NCBI GenBank assembly: GCA_947470515.1
Contig: CANITF010000028.1
Coordinates: 1 to 40,078, forward strand
DNA from: Flavobacteriales bacterium
Lineage (GTDB): Bacteria; Bacteroidota; Bacteroidia; Flavobacteriales_D; Crocinitomicaceae
Direction: 5' to 3'
Length of the DNA: 40,078 bases
The translations under genes were made by a program, and so were the position numbers. Under the pieces are notes generated by a model. It worked only from the letters and a program-made list of their open reading frames with translations, searched no databases and was not told where the DNA came from. Below, piece by piece: positions 32,644 to 40,078 of the stretch; within the stretch, counting starts at the first letter, position 1, and each line of letters starts with the position of its first letter.

Positions 32644-34236
32644 ATGACTGATCAAAAACCAACAAAATATTATTATCTACCCGTAGTTTTATCCTTATGT
32701 ATTGCTTTAGGATTGTGGATTGGTAAATCAATGACTAATGGCATAAATAATCCCATGTCAGGAGGATCGGCAAAGTATCAAAAAATGCAAGACATTATTG
32801 ATGTTTTGGATCAGCGATATGTAGATTCCTTAAATGGTGAGGCACTGTTTGAACAGACTATTTCTGATATGCTTCACAAGTTAGATCCGCATAGTAATTA
32901 TATTGCTGCGAAAGATTTAGAATTGATGAATGAATCGATTCAAGGTCAATTTGGTGGAGTTGGGGTGCGCTTTTTCATTTTACGAGATACAATTTGCGTA
33001 ACGAATGTAATTATCGGTTCTCCTTCTGATCAAGCTGGGCTGAAAGCGGGAGATAAAATCATCAAAGTTGATGGAAAAAATGTTGCCAAGAAGAAGATTA
33101 CGAATGAAAAAGTAATGGCTTTGTTGAAAGGGAATGAAAACACAACTGTCAATCTTCAACTTTTGCGCAATGGAAAACTTATTACTAAAAAGGTTGTTCG
33201 AGGTTCTATTCCAATAGAATCTGTCATTTCAGCCTACATGATTGAGCCAACAATTGGGTTCATAAAAATTGATCAATTTTCCGTTAATACATCGCAAGAA
33301 TTTAGAAAAGCTGCACTTTGGTTAAACCAAAAAGGAATGAAGAAACTCATTCTAGATTTACGCAACAATGGTGGTGGTGTTTTACAATCGGCAACAGATA
33401 TTGCAGATGAGTTTTTGAGTAATAATTTGCCGATGCTTAAAACGAAAGGCGAGCACACGAAGTCACAAACTTATCGCGCAACAGCTGGAGGAATTTTGGA
33501 ATCTACAGAGCTTACAATTTTGATTAATGTTAATTCTGCTTCGGCAAGTGAAATTTTGGCTGGAGCGATTCAAGACAACGATAGAGGAACAATTATCGGG
33601 AGACGTTCATTTGGAAAAGGTCTTGTTCAGGAAGATGTGAGATTGCGCGACGGAAGTAACCTTCGTTTAACAATTGCTCGCTACTACACACCAACAGGAA
33701 GGTGTATTCAAAAATCTTATGATGCTGGATATGAAGAATACATGAGTGATCAAATGGACCGATATGATAACGGAGAATTGTATGCTCCTGACAGCACTTT
33801 ATTCGCGGATTCATTGAAATTTAAAACCCCAAAAGGTAAAATCGTTTACGGCGGTGGTGGAATCATGCCAGACATTTTTGTTCCTTTCGATTCAAGCGGA
33901 ACGAGCTGGTATTTCACAGATTTACGGTTCTCTCAAGCATTCAATGCCTTTGCATTTGACTTCGTGCAACAGCTTAGAAACAAATGGAAAACAATCGAAG
34001 ATTTTGATAAGAATTTTACTGTTTCAGATGCGGTTTTAACTCAATTCGTGCAGTTTGCTCAGAAAGAAATCAAGATTGCTAAAAACAAAGAAGGCCTTGC
34101 ACATAGCAAGACCTTAATTGTAAAAACGTTGAAAGCTGAGATTGCTCGTCAGTTGTGGTTAGAAGATGGATACTATCGTATTACTAATAAAACCGACAAC
34201 GAAGTTCAACGGGCAGTCAAGTATTTAAAGCATTAA
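32644..34236 (+). CDS. ctpA: S41 family C-terminal processing protease
   Basis: 530 aa. One N-terminal membrane helix (about 10-28), a tail-specific-protease helical part, a PDZ domain (about 95-185, with GGVGVRF and GLKAGDKIIKVDG), then the S41 catalytic domain. The catalytic pair is Ser300 (NSASASE) and Lys325 (FGKG), with Asp311 matching the third catalytic residue of E. coli Prc by spacing. It cleaves C-termini of periplasmic or membrane proteins. It directly follows the deaminase gene and converges with, overlapping by four bases, the haem/copper protein gene. Confidence 0.93.
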   Translation: MTDQKPTKYYYLPVVLSLCIALGLWIGKSMTNGINNPMSGGSAKYQKMQDIIDVLDQRYVDSLNGEALFEQTISDMLHKLDPHSNYIAAKDLELMNESIQGQFGGVGVRFFILRDTICVTNVIIGSPSDQAGLKAGDKIIKVDGKNVAKKKITNEKVMALLKGNENTTVNLQLLRNGKLITKKVVRGSIPIESVISAYMIEPTIGFIKIDQFSVNTSQEFRKAALWLNQKGMKKLILDLRNNGGGVLQSATDIADEFLSNNLPMLKTKGEHTKSQTYRATAGGILESTELTILINVNSASASEILAGAIQDNDRGTIIGRRSFGKGLVQEDVRLRDGSNLRLTIARYYTPTGRCIQKSYDAGYEEYMSDQMDRYDNGELYAPDSTLFADSLKFKTPKGKIVYGGGGIMPDIFVPFDSSGTSWYFTDLRFSQAFNAFAFDFVQQLRNKWKTIEDFDKNFTVSDAVLTQFVQFAQKEIKIAKNKEGLAHSKTLIVKTLKAEIARQLWLEDGYYRITNKTDNEVQRAVKYLKH

Positions 34237-35792
34237 TTCTTTATCAATTGTTTTGTGCTGTTTTGTCCATTCACATTGATTGAAACAAAATAAACACCCT
34301 TTCGAGCTTCGGCGTTTGCGTCATTTGTTCCATCCCATGTTGTAGTGAATCCATCCGTAGAAGAAGTTTCAGCCTGAACCAATTTCTTGATGAGTTTCCC
34401 TTGATAATCGTATACATACACTGAAATTATGTCGCCTGATTTCACTCCTGGATGAACGATGTTCGTGCCTTCAGAAAAAGGATTAGGATAAATGTTGATT
34501 GGGCTATCAGTTGCAACCATTTGCTCCTCCATACTTGCTGACATTAACGCTTCCATGTCGTAGTTTTCATCCCCTGTTTGATGCAACATGTAATGGAAAT
34601 AAACCAAGAACATTTCGTCGGAAGTGTTTAGCCCAGCGCCAACAGTTATTGGTGGTGAATTTGGATTATTCGGATTTGCGGTTGTATTATCGTAAACTCC
34701 TTGTCCTTTAATTACTGTTCCAGTTGGTGCCCAAACTATATTTTTGAAAAAGTAAAACCCTTGCCAGTGGAAATCCCATGCAGGAATATTTGCCAATTTC
34801 AGCGTATCTCCATTCGGTTTAATTCCAAAAGCTTTGATACTTTTTCCAACTTGGTGCATATGAGGAAATACGCTTAAAAGCGAAATGTTCGCAGGAAGTG
34901 GTGTGTATTGTCCAGACACATTTGTAAGTTGATTTGGTGGTAAATTGAACGTCCAATTTTGAATTATTGGATCTGCGTTTACTTGTCGAACGCCAGTTGT
35001 TCCAAGCGGATAAAAATGGAAAATAACTTTTGTGCTATCATACATGCCATACGTTCCAGCAGGGTAATGCATTCCAAAATACACATTTGAACCAGCATCA
35101 ATGTCCATTCCAAGTTTCATTGGAGCAACAGTTGGAAGCGTCATTGGAGATGCTCCCGGCGTGTATCCTGCAATTAATTTCGTGTTTGTACTGCTAGGAC
35201 CAGCGCAATTTCCGCCAACTGTATCAGTAACCTCTGTTGCTGCAGCATCTAAATAAATTAATGCATGGTGCACGATTGCTCTATTTCCAGGAACAATTTC
35301 AACTGATTTTATTACTCTATTTTGCAAAAGACCCGATGGAATAGAAAAACAAGCATAATCATCATTTGATGCAGTTGCCTTACTCATATAGGTTGGTATT
35401 TGAACTGTTAAATCACCGTTTCCAAGAATAGAACCTGTTAAATATACAGGCGCAGGCGGCGTATTTGCAGCAATTCCTTCTAAAGCTCCACCAAGAACCC
35501 AGTCCATTATTGTTGTTTTGTCTGCTGCACTCAATGCTCTGTCATGCACATACTGATTGTATGTATTGTCAATTGGCCAAGGTGGCATTTCATCTGTGCT
35601 CACATAAGCTGCAATTGTAGCCGCCATAGGACTAGCTTCCGCGTATGTCATCATTGAATTTGGTGCAATTCCACCAGTATGGTGACACATTGTACACTTG
35701 TTGAAAAAGATTTGTGCAACGTTATCGCTCCAAGTTTGCGCATTCAAGCCTAACGATAGAAAAGTGATAGCAAGTAGTAATAATTTTTTCAT
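34233..35792 (-). CDS. Haem c / PHM-like copper monooxygenase protein with T9SS domain
   Basis: 519 aa. A signal peptide ends near residue 19. A cytochrome c motif CTMCH (33-37) with a likely distal Met in EMPPWP (68-73) is followed by a two-domain region with all six copper ligands of peptidylglycine hydroxylating monooxygenase in order and spacing: HH (175-176), His242 (GMHY), HMH (311-313) and Met394 (DEMF). The last about 85 residues are a T9SS type A sorting domain (YPNPFS, VYVYDYQGKLIKK, KGVYFVSI). It is probably a surface redox enzyme; the substrate is unknown. A near -7 box (TTAATTTG) is at 35813-35820. Confidence 0.8.
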   Translation of the reverse strand: MKKLLLLAITFLSLGLNAQTWSDNVAQIFFNKCTMCHHTGGIAPNSMMTYAEASPMAATIAAYVSTDEMPPWPIDNTYNQYVHDRALSAADKTTIMDWVLGGALEGIAANTPPAPVYLTGSILGNGDLTVQIPTYMSKATASNDDYACFSIPSGLLQNRVIKSVEIVPGNRAIVHHALIYLDAAATEVTDTVGGNCAGPSSTNTKLIAGYTPGASPMTLPTVAPMKLGMDIDAGSNVYFGMHYPAGTYGMYDSTKVIFHFYPLGTTGVRQVNADPIIQNWTFNLPPNQLTNVSGQYTPLPANISLLSVFPHMHQVGKSIKAFGIKPNGDTLKLANIPAWDFHWQGFYFFKNIVWAPTGTVIKGQGVYDNTTANPNNPNSPPITVGAGLNTSDEMFLVYFHYMLHQTGDENYDMEALMSASMEEQMVATDSPINIYPNPFSEGTNIVHPGVKSGDIISVYVYDYQGKLIKKLVQAETSSTDGFTTTWDGTNDANAEARKGVYFVSINVNGQNSTKQLIKN

Positions 35793-35913
35793 AAATTCTA
35801 AGTTTAGAATTACAAATTAAGAACATTTTATTGTAAATCACATTTTAATTTCAGAATTTCCTGCAAAACAATTTTTTGATTAGCTTCGTTTACTCGAAAG
35901 ACTGATTCAATAC

Positions 35914-37518
35914 ATGAACTATATTTCAATAAAACTTCTTAGAAACACGGTTGAAATTCCTTCAAATTTTGTAGATACAGATTCTATAAAATCGGTCATA
36001 AAAACAATAGATGATCTGTCTATTAATGGAGAAATTCAACTTGGAACGGACACTTTTAAAACAGCCGAAGTCAGAGCATTTATTGAATCCTTGGACACAA
36101 AGAAAATCGTTTTTCTCGATTGGGCTGAATTGAATCACGACTTATTGCTTTTGCTTCAAGGTAAACTTCCAAAACACCACTTTCAAGATGCGCATAAATG
36201 GCTTGGGCATAGTTTGTTTAAAGATTTTCAGCAGTTTTTATCACCGTATTTGCAACACCGTTTTTTAGCGTTAGGACAAACTATTTCCCAAGATCAATTA
36301 GCTGTTCTCTTTTCATTTGCTGTCCTTTTACCAGAGGATGAACGCATGTTTATTGAGCAAATGCTTTATAAATCCATTCAAAATAAGCTAGATGAATCCA
36401 AAGAAATCATTGCCCATTCAAAAACGGAAAAAGAATTATTGGCCGCAATTCAGCCGTTGTGTAATGCCTCAGTTTTAGGAATTATCAATCACTTTTCTCG
36501 TTCGAATTATGCAACGAAATTAGCATACGTTGATTATTTGTTGTGGGTCATCAAACAAAATGCATGCAGTGTTCGACTGGCAAATTGGATCCTGAAAGAA
36601 ATTGAAAAAATAAGTTTGAATCCAGAACACTTGGAGAAGATTGATGCCTTGAAAAAGGACTTGCAAGAAGGAAGGATCAAAATGAAAAACAGTTTGGTGC
36701 AAGCGCGCAACCATTGGACTACATCTCAACTAATTTCAGTTGGAATTGGAGTTGTTCTTGTTGCCGTAATTGCTTGGATTATTCTTGAAAAACCGTTCAG
36801 TAAAACAGTTGATGAACAATTTACCACTGCAACATCGTACGAGAAATTCACCAAATCGGAACGGAAAAAAATTGATTCATTGTTGCGTCAAATTCAACAA
36901 ACACATGCCCCAGAAGAAGTTGAGATTGACCCGAATCGTTCCATTTTAGGAAATGGCATCAGCATGGCGTTAAGAACACCTTTTCACAATAAACGTATGG
37001 AAGCGTTGTACCAAGATTTTTTAATTGACGCCGATTTGCATGATTTAGGAATGGTGGATAGTTGTGCTACTTTTCCTAATAAAACAGCAACTACTCACTT
37101 TTACAGAGACGTGAAAAGTGCTCTGAATCGCAAAGGAAAAATCGAAACGCTGTTTAAAAATGAGGCCGTTTATGATGTGTACCTCATCGTTTTTGAAGAC
37201 ATGAAAAGAGGAAAGGTTTTCTCAACACTGATTAAAAGCAATGAAACAATTGAATTAAAATTGAACAGTTACGACCATCTCATTTTTATCGCAGGAAATG
37301 ATCTTGGTAAATTTATTGCGCCAAAAGGAGCTGCTGAACTTCCGTCTGCTGACTTTGATCATCATTTTTGCTCAACCGATATCAACTATACTGAATCATT
37401 GCGCAGTATTTACTATTTGTCTCGACCACAATCTGGGAAGAACAAGTTTTTATTATCGGGAGATAAAGGAGGATATTTTTCTGTGATTGATTTGTATGGG
37501 GTGTTGGAGGTGATTTGA
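35914..37518 (+). CDS. Single-pass membrane protein, family not recognised
   Basis: 534 aa. Residues 1-270 are soluble, Leu-rich and mostly helical, with no signal peptide. One strong membrane helix lies at about 273-291 (LISVGIGVVLVAVIAWIIL). Residues 292-534 are a second soluble region with mixed alpha/beta character (YDVYLIVFEDMKRG, YDHLIFIAGNDLGKFIAPKG). This topology puts a cytoplasmic N-half and a periplasmic C-half on one protein, as in some signalling or anti-sigma proteins, but I see no known domain in either. The gene is alone between the convergent and divergent neighbours and a repeat-filled spacer. Confidence 0.75.
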   Translation: MNYISIKLLRNTVEIPSNFVDTDSIKSVIKTIDDLSINGEIQLGTDTFKTAEVRAFIESLDTKKIVFLDWAELNHDLLLLLQGKLPKHHFQDAHKWLGHSLFKDFQQFLSPYLQHRFLALGQTISQDQLAVLFSFAVLLPEDERMFIEQMLYKSIQNKLDESKEIIAHSKTEKELLAAIQPLCNASVLGIINHFSRSNYATKLAYVDYLLWVIKQNACSVRLANWILKEIEKISLNPEHLEKIDALKKDLQEGRIKMKNSLVQARNHWTTSQLISVGIGVVLVAVIAWIILEKPFSKTVDEQFTTATSYEKFTKSERKKIDSLLRQIQQTHAPEEVEIDPNRSILGNGISMALRTPFHNKRMEALYQDFLIDADLHDLGMVDSCATFPNKTATTHFYRDVKSALNRKGKIETLFKNEAVYDVYLIVFEDMKRGKVFSTLIKSNETIELKLNSYDHLIFIAGNDLGKFIAPKGAAELPSADFDHHFCSTDINYTESLRSIYYLSRPQSGKNKFLLSGDKGGYFSVIDLYGVLEVI

Positions 37519-37881
37519 GTGAGGAGTGAGGAGTGATGAGTTTAGAACTGAGAGTTTAGAGTTGGGGATTCTATGTGTCACTTCGGCAAGCTCAGTGCAT
37601 CGCTATGTGGTTTGAGTGATGAGAGCTGAGTGAGGAGTTTAAAGCTGATAATTTAAAGTTGGGATTGCTATGTGGCCTATGTGTCACTTCGGCAAGCTCA
37701 GTGCATCGCTATGTGGTTTGAGAACTGAGAGCTGAGTGAGGAGTTTAGAACTGATAGTTTAGAGTTGGGATTTCTATGTGGCCTATGTGCCTATGTGGTT
37801 TGAGAACTGAGAACCGAGAACTGAGATGATGCTTGTGATAAGTCAACTTTTTCATTAACTTAAGGTGAAAATTGATTTTTC
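37519..37881. repeat. Intergenic repeat cluster, about 100-bp unit
   Basis: 363 bases without a gene. Three units each have GAG(T)GAGGAGTTTAGAACTGA-type microrepeats, then GTTGGGATT, then the CTATGTG module with CACTTCGGCAAGCTCAGTGC. The core of the module is complete at 37571-37613 and 37668-37719 and is missing from 37774-37801. It ends in GAGAACTGAGAACCGAGAACTGAG. The same module occurs after nadD. No promoter for the recombinase was recognised. Confidence 0.9.
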
Positions 37882-39006
37882 ATGTACCCAATTATTTATT
37901 TAAATCGCCAAGAGATTGGCTTGAAAACCTTTTATTACGTCAGTTTTGACTTTAACAGGATCATTTATCAACTGTTCAAATCGCTTGAATCTGTTTTTTG
38001 GGATAAACACGAAAAATGTTGGGTTTTTGATGAGGCACATTGTTCTTTGAAGGAATTATATGCTCATTTTGAAGGAAAAGCAGATTTTGTTTTATTGGAA
38101 AAGATATTAGAAAGTGTTGAATATAAAAAAGCACAGTTGCGACCGTGTCATTTTTTGGAACCATTAGATTCTGACAAGGAGCTTGAGATTCAGTTATTCA
38201 TTCGGTATTTGACATCAAAGCGTTACAGTCCAAATACGATAAAAGTGTATTCGGATTCCTTGTCTACTTTTTTGCGCTTTTTTTCAACGAAGAGTATTTT
38301 GGAAATTTCGAATGATGACCTCATCGATTTCAATAACAATTATATCTTGAAGAACAACTTTTCGGGTTCATATCAAAATCAGGTTGTAAATGCTGTCAAG
38401 TTATTTTATTCAGCAATACATCACCATAAAATTGATGTGGAATTAATTCATCGGCCGAGGCGTGAGAAATTGCTCCCAAATGTGTTGAGTAAAGAAGAAG
38501 TGAAAGCGATTTTAGAGGCTCCATACAATTTAAAACACCGAGCCATGTTGGCCATGATTTATTCATGTGGATTGAGAAGAAGTGAATTATTGAGTCTTAC
38601 AAAATTTGATGTCGATTCAAAACGAATGGTCGTAATAATCAGGATGGCAAAAGGTAAAAAAGACCGAATTGTGCCTTTATCGCCGAAGATTTTAACCTTA
38701 CTTCGTGACTATTACAAAAGTTACAATCCCAAAGAATTCCTTTTTGAAGGTCAAAGTGGAGGCAAATACAGTGAAAAAAGTCTAGAAAATGTTTTAAAGC
38801 AGTCCTTATTTAAGGCGCGGATTGAAAAACCTGTAACGCTTCATTGGTTAAGACATAGTTATGCCACCCATTTATTGGAGAATGGCACTGACTTAAGGTA
38901 TATTCAAGATTTACTTGGCCACAAAAGCAGTAAAACAACTGAGATTTACACCCACGTTAGCACTAAGAATATTCAAAATATCCGCAGTCCGTTTGACGAT
39001 TTATAA
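37882..39006 (+). CDS. Tyrosine recombinase / integrase
   Basis: 374 aa. An N-terminal 95-residue extension of unknown fold, a SAM-like core-binding domain (about 98-185, YLTSKRYSPNTIKVY) and a catalytic domain with all residues: Arg232 (GLRRSE), Lys257 (AKGKKDR), His321 and Arg324 (HWLRHSYATH), His347 (LLGHKS), Tyr356 (YTHV). It cuts and rejoins specific DNA sites through a phosphotyrosine. It lacks the extra helix that marks integron integrases. No attachment sites or cargo are evident, and it may be a resident recombinase. The Bro-N gene follows after 25 bases. Confidence 0.93.
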   Translation: MYPIIYLNRQEIGLKTFYYVSFDFNRIIYQLFKSLESVFWDKHEKCWVFDEAHCSLKELYAHFEGKADFVLLEKILESVEYKKAQLRPCHFLEPLDSDKELEIQLFIRYLTSKRYSPNTIKVYSDSLSTFLRFFSTKSILEISNDDLIDFNNNYILKNNFSGSYQNQVVNAVKLFYSAIHHHKIDVELIHRPRREKLLPNVLSKEEVKAILEAPYNLKHRAMLAMIYSCGLRRSELLSLTKFDVDSKRMVVIIRMAKGKKDRIVPLSPKILTLLRDYYKSYNPKEFLFEGQSGGKYSEKSLENVLKQSLFKARIEKPVTLHWLRHSYATHLLENGTDLRYIQDLLGHKSSKTTEIYTHVSTKNIQNIRSPFDDL

Positions 39007-39031
39007 CCAAATTAAACACTATATTTAACTA

Positions 39032-39859
39032 ATGAATTCTATTAAATTATTTGAAAGTAAAAACATCCGCTCTGTTTGGAATGAAGTGGAGGAAAAGTGG
39101 TATTTCTCAGTACATGATATTGTTTTTGTCTTAACTGATAGCACTGATGTGAAGCAATATGTCAAAAGGATTTTAAGCAGAGATTCTTCTCTAAGGTTGA
39201 AGTGGGGTACAATTTGTACCCTAGTTGAAATGAAAGCTGCTGACGGAAAGAATCGAAAAATACTTGCAGCAAATAGCCAAGGGTTACTAAGATTAATTCA
39301 ATCAATTCCTTCTCCAAAAGCTGAACCTTTCAAACTTTGGCTTGCACAAGTTGGCTCAGAAAGATTAGAAGAAATAGAAAATCCAGAATTAGCAATTCAA
39401 CGTACCAGAGAAATATACAAACTCAAAGGATATTCTGATGAATGGGTTGAAAAACGCATGCGAAGTATCGCGATTCGTGAAGAATTGACAGAGGAATGGT
39501 CTGAACGAGGAATCAAAGAGCAGAAAGAATATGCAATTCTTACAGCACAAATTTCAAAAGCAACCTTTGGTTTAACTCCTTCTGAGTATAAAGAAGTAAA
39601 GAATTTAAAGCGAGAAAATCTTAGGGACCACATGACGGATTTAGAGTTGATTTTTTCTATGCTTGGAGAAGCATCTACTACGGCCATTGTTAAAACTCAA
39701 AATCCAAAAGGGTTTATCGAAAACAAAAAGGCAGCAAAACAAGGAGGTGATGTTGCTGGGAACGCTCGTAAGGAATTAGAGAAGAAGACCGGTGAAAAAG
39801 TTGTTTCAACGACGAATTACAAAGTTTTAGAAGAAAAAAAGCAAAAGAAACTTAAATAA
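39032..39859 (+). CDS. Bro-N domain protein (DinD/antirepressor-like)
   Basis: 275 aa, similar in length to E. coli DinD. The Bro-N domain is at about 1-115 (VWNEVEEKWYFSVHDIVFVLTDS, with LRLIQSIPSPKAEPFKLWLAQ). Then a charged helical region (RSIAIREELTEEWSERGIKEQKEYAILT) and a Lys-rich C-terminus. Bro-N proteins bind DNA and occur in phage antirepressors and in stand-alone chromosomal genes, some induced by DNA damage. It may be co-transcribed with the recombinase. No LexA-type operator was recognised upstream. Confidence 0.85.
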   Translation: MNSIKLFESKNIRSVWNEVEEKWYFSVHDIVFVLTDSTDVKQYVKRILSRDSSLRLKWGTICTLVEMKAADGKNRKILAANSQGLLRLIQSIPSPKAEPFKLWLAQVGSERLEEIENPELAIQRTREIYKLKGYSDEWVEKRMRSIAIREELTEEWSERGIKEQKEYAILTAQISKATFGLTPSEYKEVKNLKRENLRDHMTDLELIFSMLGEASTTAIVKTQNPKGFIENKKAAKQGGDVAGNARKELEKKTGEKVVSTTNYKVLEEKKQKKLK

Positions 39860-39871
39860 TGACTAGTTTTA

Positions 39872-39896
39872 ATAACCCTCATAAAATGAGGGTTAT
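39872..39896. terminator. Perfect 11-bp hairpin after Bro-N gene
   Basis: ATAACCCTCAT pairs with ATGAGGGTTAT around AAA. It is 13 bases after the stop codon and lacks a T-run. A second, imperfect hairpin with the same ATAACCCTCA arm begins at 39912. Confidence 0.75.
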
Positions 39897-39911
39897 CCGC
39901 CCGATTTGAGA

Positions 39912-39936
39912 GATAACCCTCAAAAAATGGCGGTTA
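39912..39936. repeat. Second ATAACCCTCA hairpin, imperfect
   Basis: ATAACCCTCA ... TGGCGGTTAT can pair with two internal mismatches. It shares its left arm with the perfect hairpin 40 bases upstream, so the two could form alternative structures. Confidence 0.55.
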
Positions 39937-39963
39937 TATATAAGTTAGCAGTAATCGACGCAT

Positions 39964-40078
39964 ATGATAAAGCATAGTTTAATATTTCTCATCTTGTTTA
40001 CTATTTGTTCTTGTAAAAGAGGTACAAATGAAATGAAATTTGATATTGAAAAATGGAATGATGAATCGGATCGTGGAT
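39964..40078 (+). CDS. Start of a lipoprotein gene, cut by window edge
   Basis: 38 codons from ATG to the edge. It reads MIKHSLIFLILFTICSCKRG: a short basic start, a hydrophobic stretch, and a lipobox-like ICSC ending in Cys17, followed by polar sequence. No family can be assigned from the visible part. It is separated from the Bro-N gene by two hairpins. Confidence 0.6.
   Translation, partial: MIKHSLIFLILFTICSCKRGTNEMKFDIEKWNDESDRG

Noticed and set aside
37519-37881. Possible CRISPR array or integron attC cluster before a recombinase
   Set aside because: Units are about 100 bp with microrepeats, not repeat-spacer; the recombinase lacks the integron-specific extra helix, and no cassette ORFs lie between the units.

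Overview
The window looks like chromosome from a low-GC member of the Bacteroidota, most likely order Flavobacteriales (a Fluviicola/Crocinitomicaceae-like organism is a guess). Support: type IX secretion (T9SS) C-terminal sorting domains, RemB-like and Omp28-like envelope proteins, DUF6029 and DUF4286 proteins, Bacteroidota -7 promoter boxes (TAnnTTTG) upstream of many genes, and weak Shine-Dalgarno sequences. Most of it is ordinary core genome interleaved with envelope genes. No rRNA, tRNA, CRISPR array or complete insertion sequence was recognised.

Layout. 1-140 is a perfect palindrome at the left edge. 113-3363 (-) is an envelope operon: TlpA-like thioredoxin, DUF6029 barrel, Omp28-like lipoprotein. 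3756-7630 (+) holds a T9SS cargo protein and two overlapping RemB/Wzi-like outer-membrane proteins. 7698-8888 (-) has three consecutive tail-less SSB paralogs, with a 9-bp tandem array filling one spacer. 9175-11441 (+) has a MORN protein, a HisKA_2-type sensor kinase and riboflavin synthase. 11450-13719 is an accessory-looking patch: an XRE regulator, its frameshifted tandem copy, a TM2 lipoprotein, a DUF2752 protein and an orphan coding fragment.

13720-17422 (-) contains a secreted unknown with metF, ispD, a small membrane protein, and DUF4286 with ksgA. 17557-19646 (+) is yicC-gmk-nadD. 19898-23963 (-) is a PBP1A gene followed by scoA and scoB, with a duplicated scoA/scoB junction. 24020-29697 (-) is the rod-shape cluster mreB, mreC, mreD, PBP2, rodA; with the nearby PBP1A it supplies peptidoglycan elongation machinery. 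purH (-) follows. 31455-34236 (+) has an OmpR-type response regulator, a dCMP deaminase-like gene and a CtpA-type protease. 34233-35792 (-) encodes a haem c / copper-monooxygenase-like T9SS protein. 35914-40078 (+) has an unrecognised membrane protein, a repeat-filled spacer, a tyrosine recombinase, a Bro-N/DinD-like gene and the start of a lipoprotein cut by the window edge.

Most unusual points: the palindromic edge; the tail-less SSB trio with its exact 9-bp array; the duplicated and decayed regulator with an operator-like inverted repeat; the scoA/scoB junction duplication that makes a 16-codon chimeric ORF; promoter boxes lying almost on the start codons of mreC and the DUF4286 gene; and the multi-domain copper/haem protein. 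I did not find a clearly new defence or mobile system. The SSB cluster and the XRE-TM2-DUF2752 patch are the best candidates for something undescribed.
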